From Mycobacterium sp. PS03-16 (GTDB lineage: Bacteria; Actinomycetota; Actinomycetes; Mycobacteriales; Mycobacteriaceae): DNA of 64,000 nucleotides. The translations under genes were made by a program, and so were the position numbers. The notes under the pieces were generated by a model. That model was not told where the DNA came from, searched no databases, and worked only from the letters and a program-made list of their open reading frames with translations. Below, piece after piece: positions 57,328 through 64,000 of this stretch (position 1 is the stretch's first letter; every line of letters starts with the position of its first letter). The stretch lies in NCBI RefSeq assembly GCF_004570325.1, contig NZ_SPQO01000002.1:1-64000 (forward strand), read 5' to 3'.

Positions 57328-58362
57328 ATGACCAAGCGTGTCGCGCTGGTGCTCGGCAGCGGGGGTGCCCGCGGCTATGCGCACATCGGCGTCATCGGCG
57401 AGCTGCGGGAGCGCGGCTACGAGATCGTGGGCCTCTCGGGGTCGTCGATGGGTGCGCTGGTCGGCGGCCTTCAGGCGGCGGGCAAGCTCGACGAGTACAC
57501 CGAATGGGCGAAATCGCTGACGCAGCGGGCGGTTCTGCGCCTGCTCGATCCGTCCATCACCGCGGCCGGCGTGTTGCGGGCGGAGAAGATCCTCGACGCC
57601 GTGCGCGACATCCTCGGTGACGTGTGCATCGAGGATCTGCCGGTCCCCTACACCGCGGTGACCACCGACCTCATCGCGGGCCGCTCGGTGTGGCTGCAGC
57701 GCGGCCCGGTCGACGCGGCCATCCGCGCGTCGATCGCGATTCCCGGCGTCATCACCCCGCACGTGCTCGACGGCCGGCTGCTCGCCGACGGCGGCATCCT
57801 CGACCCGCTGCCGATGGCGCCGGTCGCCGCGGTCAACGCCGACGTCACGATCGCGGTGAGTCTGGGCGGCAGCGAATCCGGCGGCCGGGCCGAACCCGAC
57901 GACACCGAGGCGAATCCGACCGCCGACTGGCTGAACCGGTTGCTGCGCAGCACCTCCGCGCTACTGGACTCGAAATCGGCGCGCGCGGTGCTCGATACGC
58001 CCGCGGTGCAGTCCATGCTCAACCGGTTCGGGACGGTGGACGCTCCCGACTCCGGGGCCGGCGACGCCGAGGACGGCGAGAGCAGTGCCGACCAGCTGGT
58101 CGACGCGGCCCGCGAGATCCCGGTGCCCAAACTCGGCAGCTTCGAGGTGATGAACCGCACCATCGACATCGCGCAGGCGGCGCTGGCGCGTCACACGCTG
58201 GCGGCATATCCGCCGGACCTGTTGATCGAGGTGCCCCGCACCGTCAGCCGCAGTCTGGACTTCCACCGCGCCGCCGAGGTCATCGAGGTGGGCCGGGAGC
58301 TGGCCCGCGACGCGCTCGACCACTACGAAAAGCCGGAGTTCACGCCGCTGCTCGCCCCCTGA
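57328..58362 (+). CDS. Patatin-like phospholipase (Rv1063c-like)
   Basis: 344 residues. Oxyanion 'LGSGGARGYAH', nucleophile Ser40 in 'GSSMGALVGG' (GxSxG) and catalytic Asp in 'LLADGGILDPLPM'. The C-terminal third is helical and unlike the short patatin next door. Likely a lipid acyl hydrolase at the membrane. Starts 4 bp after the CocE-type gene, in the same operon with lpqV; stops 1 bp from the convergent second patatin. Confidence 0.9.
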   Translation: MTKRVALVLGSGGARGYAHIGVIGELRERGYEIVGLSGSSMGALVGGLQAAGKLDEYTEWAKSLTQRAVLRLLDPSITAAGVLRAEKILDAVRDILGDVCIEDLPVPYTAVTTDLIAGRSVWLQRGPVDAAIRASIAIPGVITPHVLDGRLLADGGILDPLPMAPVAAVNADVTIAVSLGGSESGGRAEPDDTEANPTADWLNRLLRSTSALLDSKSARAVLDTPAVQSMLNRFGTVDAPDSGAGDAEDGESSADQLVDAAREIPVPKLGSFEVMNRTIDIAQAALARHTLAAYPPDLLIEVPRTVSRSLDFHRAAEVIEVGRELARDALDHYEKPEFTPLLAP

Positions 58363-58363
58363 G

Positions 58364-59215
58364 TCAGCCGAGGAACGCGGCGATCTCGGCAGCCACCCGC
58401 CGGCCCTGCACCCGGCCGGCCCGGGCGGACGGGATGCGGCAGGCGGGGTCGAGCGGGTTCGCACCGAACGCGGCCAGCGACTCGTCGTCGGCGAAGACAC
58501 CGGCCGTCGGCACCGGGAAGGAGTCGACCTCGGCGACCGCGCCGCTGCCGAACGGTGACGGCGACGACCGGCCCGACGGCACCAGGACCACCGCGGCGTC
58601 ACAGTCGGCGGCGACGGCCATGTTGACCGTGCTGCCCACGCCGCCGTCCATGAACCGCCGCGCGCCGATGGTCACCGGCGGCCACACCCCGGGCACCGCG
58701 CAGCTGGCGGCGACGGCGTCGACCAGGCCGACCCCGGCGTCGCGGTCGAAGGTGACCAGTTCGCCGGTGGCGGTGTCGATCGCGGTGATCCGCAGATCCC
58801 GCTCCGGCCACCGGTGGACGGGCAGGCGCTGCTCGATCACCGCGCGGCGCACGGGTTCTGGGACTGTGGGGGTGCGCAGCGCGATCTCGCCGATGCGCTG
58901 CAGCTTCTCGGTGACCGTGAGGCCGGGTTGCATCATCGCGGTGACGAAGAGGTCGGTGATGCCCTCGATGCTCACCCCGGGATCGATCTCCGCCGACGCC
59001 GACGCCAGCTGCCGCTCGTAGAGCGCCGCGATGGTCAGCCCGCTGCCCAGCTGCGCGGCGACGGTCGACCCGGCCGACGTGCCGACCAGGATGTCCGCAC
59101 CCAACAGCGCGTCGGCGGTGGCGGGCGATTCGTCGGCGATCCCGCACAGCACCCCGGTCTCCCAGGCGATGCCCGCGATTCCGCCGCCGGCCAGCACCAG
59201 TGCTCGCGTGGTCAC
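58364..59215 (-). CDS. Second patatin-like phospholipase (Rv1062-like)
   Basis: 283 residues, GTG start at 59215. Oxyanion 'LAGGGIAGIAWE', nucleophile Ser47 in 'GTSAGS', and Asp in 'FMDGGVGS'. Only the catalytic motifs resemble the neighbouring patatin, so these are different subfamilies, not a recent duplication. Convergent with the first patatin with a single base between stops. Substrate unknown. Confidence 0.9.
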   Translation of the reverse strand: MTTRALVLAGGGIAGIAWETGVLCGIADESPATADALLGADILVGTSAGSTVAAQLGSGLTIAALYERQLASASAEIDPGVSIEGITDLFVTAMMQPGLTVTEKLQRIGEIALRTPTVPEPVRRAVIEQRLPVHRWPERDLRITAIDTATGELVTFDRDAGVGLVDAVAASCAVPGVWPPVTIGARRFMDGGVGSTVNMAVAADCDAAVVLVPSGRSSPSPFGSGAVAEVDSFPVPTAGVFADDESLAAFGANPLDPACRIPSARAGRVQGRRVAAEIAAFLG

Positions 59216-59325
59216 AGCCGGCAGTGTGCCAGGTGGGTTGCCCGACGTTCACCTGAGGTTCCGCCGCGCCGGGGTTCGCGTACGGCGCGCAGGGCCGCTG
59301 ACCGGCCGCCGCGCGGGCCGCGCTC

Positions 59326-59331
59326 TACCCT
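59326..59331 (+). promoter_or_regulatory. -10 element of the MOSC gene
   Basis: TACCCT (TANNNT) ends 6 nt before the GTG at 59338, again a leaderless arrangement. Confidence 0.45.
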
Positions 59332-59337
59332 GGACCG

Positions 59338-60003
59338 GTGTCACGCGTCCTTTCGGTCAACATCGCCCGGCCCCGCCCCAACCCCGCCAAGACCACCGCG
59401 ATCACCGGCATCGACAAGGTGCCGACCGACGCCGCGGTGGCGGTGCGCCCGCCGGGCCCGCTGCGGACGGGGCTGGGCAGCGGCCTGACCGACGACGTCA
59501 TCGGCAACAAGAAGCTGCACGGCGGGAACGATCAGGCGGTGTACGCCTATGCCCGCGAGGACCTCGACGACTGGCAGTCCACGTGGGACCGCACCCTGAG
59601 CAACGGCAATTTCGGCGAGAACGTCACCACCGCAGGCATCGACGTCACCGGCGCCCACATCGGTGAGCGGTGGCAGGTCGGCACCGGCGGTCTGCTGCTC
59701 GAGGTCACCTCACCGCGCACCCCCTGCCGCACCTTCGCGGCGTTCATGGACATCCCCGGCCTGATCAAGACGTTCACCGCCGCCGCGGTGCCCGGCGCCT
59801 ACCTGCGGGTGATCCACCCCGGCACGGTCCGGGCCGGCGACGAGGTGACGGTGCTCGACCGGCCCGACCACGGCATCACGGTCGGGTTCGTGTTCCGCGC
59901 GATCACCCGGGAGCGCGATCTGTTGCCGCAGCTGGTCGGCATCGACGCGCTGCCCGGGGACATCAAGACGATGGCCCGCGACCGCAGCGCCAAGCCGGCC
60001 TGA
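59338..60003 (+). CDS. MOSC domain-containing protein (YiiM-like)
   Basis: 221 residues from GTG 59338. MOSC fold as in YiiM: 'KKLHGGNDQAVYAYAREDL', 'NFGENVTTAGIDVTGA', and the conserved cysteine in 'TSPRTPCRTFAAFM', followed by a C-terminal 3-alpha domain (about 165-215). YiiM-type proteins bind molybdenum cofactor and reduce N-hydroxylated compounds. Followed 21 nt downstream by the zinc ADH. Confidence 0.88.
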   Translation: MSRVLSVNIARPRPNPAKTTAITGIDKVPTDAAVAVRPPGPLRTGLGSGLTDDVIGNKKLHGGNDQAVYAYAREDLDDWQSTWDRTLSNGNFGENVTTAGIDVTGAHIGERWQVGTGGLLLEVTSPRTPCRTFAAFMDIPGLIKTFTAAAVPGAYLRVIHPGTVRAGDEVTVLDRPDHGITVGFVFRAITRERDLLPQLVGIDALPGDIKTMARDRSAKPA

Positions 60004-60024
60004 CACTTCGAAGGGACGACGACG

Positions 60025-61080
60025 ATGACCGACGACCTCACCGGTACCATGCGCGCCGAGCGGTTCTACGCCGAGACGAAACGCGTTGTCCTCGAGGAGG
60101 TACCGATCCCCCGGCCCGGCCCCGGTGAGGTCCTGGTCAAAGTGGCGTTCTGCGGCATCTGCCACTCCGACCTGAGCCTGATCAACGGGACCTTCCCGGC
60201 GCAGGCGAAGGTGGTCACCCAGGGGCACGAGGCCTCGGGCACCATCGCCGCACTGGGCGCGGACGTGACGGGTTGGGAGGTCGGCGACCGGGTCGTGGTG
60301 GCGGCGGGCCGGCCCTGCCTGGAGTGCGCGAACTGCCGGCGCGGCGATGTCGCGAACTGTCTGCAGATCCGGCTGATGGCGTTCGCCTACGACGGTGCCT
60401 GGGCGGAATACACCGTCGCCCAGGCCTTCGGCCTGACCCGGGTGCCCGACAACGTGCCGCTCGAGCAGGCCGCGATCCTCGCCGACGCGGTGTCGACGCC
60501 GTACGGCGCGGTGGTGCGCACCGGCAAGGTGGGCATCGGTGAGTCGGTCGGCGTGTGGGGTCTCGGCGGGGTCGGCACTCACATCGTGCAGTTGGCGCGT
60601 CTGGTCGGCGCGGTGCCGATCGTGGCCGTCGACATCAATCCCGCCGTGCTGGACCGCGCGCTGGCGCTCGGTGCGGATCACGCGTTCGAGTCGACCGATC
60701 CGCAACTGCGCGACAAGATCCTGGAGGTGACCGGCGGCCGGGGGCTCGACGTGGCGTTCGATGCCGTCGGGTTGAAGACCACGTTCGAGCAGGGGCTGGA
60801 CTGTGTGACCGTCGGCGGCCGACTGGTGGCGGTCGGCATGAGCGCCGAGAGCCCGACGGTCGGGCCGACGGCGCTGTTCGGGCTGACCCAGAAACAGGTG
60901 CTCGGCCACCTCGGGTACCAGAACGTCGACATCGCCACGCTCGCCACGCTGGTGTCGCGCGGCCGGCTCGACCTCTCCCGGTCGATCAGCGAGATCATCC
61001 CGCTCGACGACATCGAGTCGGGTATCGCCCGGCTGGACCGCGGCGAGGGCAACCCGATCCGAATCCTCGTGCAGCCGTAG
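60025..61080 (+). CDS. Zinc-dependent alcohol dehydrogenase (MDR family)
   Basis: 351 residues. Catalytic zinc ligands Cys46 ('FCGICHSD') and His68-Glu69 ('GHEASG'); structural zinc cysteines 98, 101, 104 and 112; NAD-binding 'GVWGLGGVGTHIVQLA' followed by 'IVAVDINP' with Asp, so NAD-preferring. Both zinc sites look intact. Substrate unknown. GAAGGGA ribosome-binding site before ATG 60025; probably co-transcribed with MOSC. Confidence 0.93.
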   Translation: MTDDLTGTMRAERFYAETKRVVLEEVPIPRPGPGEVLVKVAFCGICHSDLSLINGTFPAQAKVVTQGHEASGTIAALGADVTGWEVGDRVVVAAGRPCLECANCRRGDVANCLQIRLMAFAYDGAWAEYTVAQAFGLTRVPDNVPLEQAAILADAVSTPYGAVVRTGKVGIGESVGVWGLGGVGTHIVQLARLVGAVPIVAVDINPAVLDRALALGADHAFESTDPQLRDKILEVTGGRGLDVAFDAVGLKTTFEQGLDCVTVGGRLVAVGMSAESPTVGPTALFGLTQKQVLGHLGYQNVDIATLATLVSRGRLDLSRSISEIIPLDDIESGIARLDRGEGNPIRILVQP

Positions 61081-61091
61081 CGGTTCCCCGC

Positions 61092-62147
61092 TCACCGCAA
61101 CGGCGCCGCCGCCCGTCCGCTGATCAGTGGCAGGTCCAGGTAGGTGGCGATGCCCGGCGGCGCCGCGCACACCGCGGGCACGGAGTTCACGCAGTGCGCC
61201 GCGGTGGCGACGATGCCGTTGTTGCTCTCCAAGCCGGCCGCGACACTGTCGGGCTGAAACCCCTTGATCACCACCGTGAAATCGGGATTGCCGCGAACCT
61301 CCATCTCGTAGCGTTCGCCGGCGTCGCCGAAGCCCCACGGCGGGTCGAGGTGGTCCTGACCCATCAGCCAGTTCACGGTGACGCGCACGACGACCTCGTC
61401 GCCGACGAGCGCCTCCCAGTGGAAGCGGCGGCCGGCCACCTGACCCGGTTCGATCGCGCCCATCGGCGATTCGATCGGCGCCGTCGCGACCGAGATCTCC
61501 TGAGACGACCGGATCGTCGGGTCGGCGCGGAAACCCATCGTGTCGACGATCATCTTCACCGACTGGATGAAGCCGCCGTCGAGCAGCTTCTGCATGGGAC
61601 CCGACAGCGCCTTCTCCGGGGTGTCACCGAACCCCATGACGTAGCGCAGCACGTCGGGCGCGTCATAGGTGCGCAGATCCGAGAACTCCTCGGCGCGCAC
61701 GAATGTCACGCCCGTGGACATGATCGACATGACCAACGGGAACTTCTCGCTGATGCCGCCGGGCGCGATTCCGGTGCCGTGCAGCGTCACCCCGCCGTCG
61801 AGCGCAGCCTCGCGCAGCGGTGCGGCCTCCTTCTCGCCCGGGTAGAACCAGCCCACCGGGGTGACGACGTTCTTACCCGACCGCAGCAGCGCGGCGACCT
61901 CCTTCGGATCGGGCAGCAGCGGCGAGTAGATGACCGCGTCGGCGTCGAGCGCGAGGATCTCGTCTGCGCTGTTGGTGGCGGTCACGCCCAGCGGACCCGT
62001 GCCGGCCAGCTCGCCGACGTCCCGGCCGGCCTTGTCGGTCGAGTGCACCCAGCAGCCCGCCAGCTCGAGGTCGGGATGTTCCAGCACGCCCTTGATCGCC
62101 GCGACCCCCACGCCGCCCGTCGCCCACTGCACCACCCGTAACGCCAC
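61092..62147 (-). CDS. NAD(P)H-binding reductase, dihydrodipicolinate reductase-like (DAP-dehydrogenase fold)
   Basis: 351 residues from GTG 62147, preceded by AGAGGAGG. N-terminal '[18 protein letters not shown]' is a dinucleotide-binding motif of the kind seen in mycobacterial 'dihydrodipicolinate reductase-like' or 2,4-diaminopentanoate-dehydrogenase-like proteins; '[19 protein letters not shown]' follows the Rossmann core. These proteins often lie with lipid or steroid genes. A KstR-like box 25 bp upstream of the start and a thiolase gene in divergence fit sterol catabolism. Substrate unknown. Confidence 0.85.
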   Translation of the reverse strand: MALRVVQWATGGVGVAAIKGVLEHPDLELAGCWVHSTDKAGRDVGELAGTGPLGVTATNSADEILALDADAVIYSPLLPDPKEVAALLRSGKNVVTPVGWFYPGEKEAAPLREAALDGGVTLHGTGIAPGGISEKFPLVMSIMSTGVTFVRAEEFSDLRTYDAPDVLRYVMGFGDTPEKALSGPMQKLLDGGFIQSVKMIVDTMGFRADPTIRSSQEISVATAPIESPMGAIEPGQVAGRRFHWEALVGDEVVVRVTVNWLMGQDHLDPPWGFGDAGERYEMEVRGNPDFTVVIKGFQPDSVAAGLESNNGIVATAAHCVNSVPAVCAAPPGIATYLDLPLISGRAAAPLR

Positions 62148-62171
62148 CGAGCCTCCTCTTGACCCTCGAAC

Positions 62172-62185
62172 TGGAACACGTTCTA
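62172..62185. promoter_or_regulatory. KstR-like operator in the divergent reductase/thiolase promoter region
   Basis: TGGAACACGTTCTA matches TnnAACnnGTTnnA at all fixed bases and shares ten of its first eleven bases with the box at 3260. It lies 25 bp upstream of the reductase GTG and 92 bp upstream of the thiolase ATG, so it may control both. Confidence 0.72.
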
Positions 62186-62197
62186 CTCGATTCTGGC

Positions 62198-62257
62198 GCG
62201 AGCGTGCGGGTCTGTACGCAACACGCCGAGATTGGGCGTACGAATCCGCACGCTCGC
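62198..62257. repeat. Two-tier palindrome between the KstR-like box and the thiolase gene
   Basis: Outer arms GCGAGCGTGCGG (62198-62209) and CCGCACGCTCGC (62246-62257) are perfect over 12 bp; after a 4/4 internal loop, inner arms GTACGC (62214-62219) and GCGTAC (62236-62241) pair perfectly around 16 nt. It shares the 12-bp/loop/6-bp plan of the elements at 17597 and 33964, but lies at a 5' end, in the thiolase leader. Confidence 0.6.
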
Positions 62258-62277
62258 CGAACCGGGAAGGTGCGCAG

Positions 62278-63468
62278 ATGCCGCAGAAGGTGTTCGTCGT
62301 CGGGGTTGGCATGACGAAGTTCGAGAAGCCGGGCCGCAGAGAAGGCTGGGACTACCCGCAGATGGCCAAGGAGTCGGGCACCAAGGCGCTCGAGGATGCC
62401 GGGATCGACTACTCCGAGGTGCAGCAGGGCTTCGTCGGCTACTGCACCGGAGATTCCACGTCGGGGCAGCGGGCGCTCTACGAGTTGGGTATGACCGGTA
62501 TCCCGATGGTCAACGTCAACAACAACTGCTCGACCGGGTCGACGGCGTTGTACCTCGCGGCGCAGACCATCCGGGGCGGGCTGGCCGACTGCACGCTGGC
62601 GCTGGGCTTCGAGAAGATGCAGCCCGGTGCACTGGCCGGCGGCGCCGAGGACCGCGAGTCGCCGCTGGGGCGTCACATCAAGGCGCTGGCCCAGATCGAG
62701 GAGTTCGCGCTGCCCGTCGCCCCGTGGATGTTCGCCGCCGCCGGCCGCGAGCACATGCGCCAGCACGGCAGCACCGCGGAGCACTTCGCGAAGATCGGCT
62801 ACAAGAACCACAAGCACTCGGTGAACAACCCCTACGCGCAGTTCCAGGAGGAGTACACGCTCGACGACATCCTCGGCGCGCGGATGATCTCCGACCCGGT
62901 GACCAAGCTGCAGTGCTCCCCCACCTCCGACGGGTCGGGTGCGGCAATTCTCGCCAGTGAGGACTTCGTCGATCGCCACGGACTGGCCGGCCAGGCCGTC
63001 GAGATCGTCGGTCAGGCGATGACCACGGATTTCGAGACCACCTTCGACGGCAGCGCGAAGAACGTGATCGGCTACGACATGAACGTCCAGGCCGCCCGCC
63101 AGGTGTACGAGCAGTCCGGGCTGGGCCCCGCCGACTTCCAGGTGATCGAGCTGCACGACTGCTTCTCGGCCAACGAACTGCTGCTCTACGAGGCGCTGGG
63201 GCTGTGCGGTGAGGGTGAGGCGCCCAAGCTGATCGACAACAACGACACCACCTACGGCGGCCGCTGGGTGGTCAACCCGTCGGGCGGGCTGATCTCCAAG
63301 GGACACCCGCTCGGGGCGACGGGTCTGGCGCAGTGCGCCGAGCTGACCTGGCAGCTGCGCGGCGCCGCCGACAAGCGGCAGGTCGACGGCGTCACCGCCG
63401 CCCTGCAACACAACATCGGGCTGGGCGGCGCGGCGGTGGTCACCGCCTACCAGCGCGCCGAACGCTGA
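62278..63468 (+). CDS. Lipid-transfer protein / SCP-x-type thiolase (Rv1627c-like)
   Basis: 396 residues. Thiolase superfamily: Cys84 in '[12 protein letters not shown]', His in '[12 protein letters not shown]' and '[13 protein letters not shown]'. N-terminal '[20 protein letters not shown]' is near-identical, by recollection, to the mycobacterial nonspecific lipid-transfer protein group. Relatives act as thiolases or retro-aldolases on steroid side-chain CoA esters together with a DUF35 partner; no DUF35 gene is adjacent. GGGAAGG ribosome-binding site before ATG 62278. KstR-like box upstream. Confidence 0.92.
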   Translation: MPQKVFVVGVGMTKFEKPGRREGWDYPQMAKESGTKALEDAGIDYSEVQQGFVGYCTGDSTSGQRALYELGMTGIPMVNVNNNCSTGSTALYLAAQTIRGGLADCTLALGFEKMQPGALAGGAEDRESPLGRHIKALAQIEEFALPVAPWMFAAAGREHMRQHGSTAEHFAKIGYKNHKHSVNNPYAQFQEEYTLDDILGARMISDPVTKLQCSPTSDGSGAAILASEDFVDRHGLAGQAVEIVGQAMTTDFETTFDGSAKNVIGYDMNVQAARQVYEQSGLGPADFQVIELHDCFSANELLLYEALGLCGEGEAPKLIDNNDTTYGGRWVVNPSGGLISKGHPLGATGLAQCAELTWQLRGAADKRQVDGVTAALQHNIGLGGAAVVTAYQRAER

Positions 63469-63555
63469 TCGCGCCGCCGCTGCGCGGGAAGGAAATTCCG
63501 TTCCCTGGCGATTGGAAGAAGAGGAGAATCGCGAACGAGGGAACGGAGGCCTGCT

Positions 63556-63867
63556 ATGCGTACCAGGTGGGCACTGGCGGCGGCGACGGCGGTATGCGGG
63601 GTGATCGCGGCTCCGGCCGGCCTCGCATCGGCCCAGGAGTCGGCACAGGACACGATCAACCGGCTGCAGCGCGACGGGTACACGGTGCACATCGACCGGG
63701 TCGGCAGCGCGCCGCTGAGCGACTGCGTGGTGACCAACGTCCGTAACCCCAAGCAGGTGACGTCCTGGTCGCCGATCGACCGGATCGGGCTCGACGACGA
63801 CTACACGGTGTTCGACCCGGTGGTCGTGAGCCGGTCGGTGTCGATCACGCTGAACTGCGCGGGCTGA
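63556..63867 (+). CDS. Small secreted protein, mycobacterial family of unknown function
   Basis: 103 residues. Sec signal peptide 1-26 with cleavage after 'LASA' (before QESAQ). The mature part (~77 residues) has two cysteines ('LSDCVVTNVRNPK' and 'TLNCAG') likely to form a disulfide, and a 'RLQRDGYTVHIDRVGSAPLS' start. Small exported proteins of this kind are common in mycobacteria; function unknown. A strong terminator follows. Confidence 0.82.
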   Translation: MRTRWALAAATAVCGVIAAPAGLASAQESAQDTINRLQRDGYTVHIDRVGSAPLSDCVVTNVRNPKQVTSWSPIDRIGLDDDYTVFDPVVVSRSVSITLNCAG

Positions 63868-63877
63868 CAACGCCGAA

Positions 63878-63908
63878 CGACCCGGCCGGGTGACACCCGG
63901 CCGGGTCG
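63878..63908. terminator. Strong hairpin terminator after the secreted-protein gene
   Basis: CGACCCGGCCGGGT (63878-63891) and ACCCGGCCGGGTCG (63895-63908) are perfect 14-bp arms with a 3-nt loop, 10 bp past the stop. There is no T-run on the plus strand. It may also serve the convergent partial frame ending at 63922. Confidence 0.75.
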
Positions 63909-63921
63909 CTGGCGGCTCGCC

Positions 63922-64000
63922 CTATGCCGACGCAGGGACTCGCTCCTGCGCCGGTTCTTCGGCGCGCCGATCGTGCGGATGGTCGTCGACCATCGTCAGC
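63922..64000 (-). CDS. Possible 3' end of a minus-strand gene (partial)
   Basis: On the minus strand the frame entering from the window edge stays open for 25 codons (ending ...QERVPASA) to a TAG at 63922-63924, 14 bp beyond the palindromic terminator. Composition (Asp/Glu/Arg/Ala) suits a cytosolic C-terminus, but it is too short to identify, and the 5' part lies outside the window. Confidence 0.35.
   Translation of the reverse strand, partial: LTMVDDHPHDRRAEEPAQERVPASA

Overview
The window is high-G+C actinobacterial DNA, and its protein families and gene order point to a rapid-growing Mycobacterium (Mycolicibacterium type). Much of it runs in the same order as the Mycobacterium tuberculosis block from lytB2/ispH (Rv1110) down to Rv1062: ispH, Rv1109c-like, xseA, xseB, a 3-beta-HSD, AI-2E transporter, DUF4245, glpX, fum, phoH2, desA2, glyA, coaA, a short-chain Z-prenyl synthase, hlyIII, DUF255 thioredoxin, mca, DUF4307, greA, metB, pra, cbs, lipU, SGNH hydrolase, fadA3, BI-1, echA9, echA8, lpqV and two patatins. 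This comparison rests on remembered family knowledge; no search was run.

Layout. 1-126 is the 3' end of an IS481-type transposase lying against the ispH stop codon. 140-4400 holds ispH, exonuclease VII and a sterol-type dehydrogenase under a KstR-like operator. 4375-14390 is more accessory: a 2H phosphoesterase, an MgtC-like protein, a three-gene sulfatase / HAD phosphatase / formylglycine-generating enzyme operon, a convergent SulP sulfate transporter with a membrane partner, an SDR dehydrogenase behind a second KstR-like box, an AI-2E transporter and a dienelactone hydrolase. 14387-17589 is central metabolism (glpX, fum). 17647-22135 carries an epimerase, an Acg-family protein behind a DosR-box-like site, and the DevS/DevR hypoxia two-component pair. 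22233-29880 has PhoH2 with a probable overlapping phoAT ORF, DesA2, two adjacent serine hydroxymethyltransferases, a DUF885 protein and CoaA. 29962-32346 has two paralogous small membrane proteins and a large unknown membrane protein. 32377-38819 includes the Z-prenyl synthase, HlyIII, the mca operon and greA. 38857-46122 has a GPP34 protein, transsulfuration genes (metB, cbs), an acyl-CoA dehydrogenase, a proline-rich membrane operon and lipU. 46304-55040 has SGNH, thiolase, a DUF559-type nuclease-like protein, BI-1, crotonases, and a rhodanese plus cysteine dioxygenase pair. 55083-63867 has a candidate poly-cysteine leader ORF, lpqV, a CocE-type hydrolase, two convergent patatins, MOSC, a zinc ADH, and a divergent reductase/thiolase pair around a third KstR-like box, ending in a small secreted protein.

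Themes. (1) Sulfur: sulfatase plus its activating enzyme, SulP, MetB, CBS, Mca, rhodanese and CDO, the last pair with a Cys-Cys leader peptide candidate. (2) Sterol/lipid catabolism: three 14-bp sites matching the published KstR pattern TnnAACnnGTTnnA upstream of a 3-beta-HSD, an SDR and a thiolase/reductase pair. (3) Many genes have a TANNNT element 6-8 nt before ATG/GTG, the mark of leaderless mycobacterial transcripts. (4) Long intergenic palindromes sit mainly between convergent genes; two of them share sequence.

No tRNA, rRNA or CRISPR array was seen, and no gene-free stretch exceeds about 230 bases.
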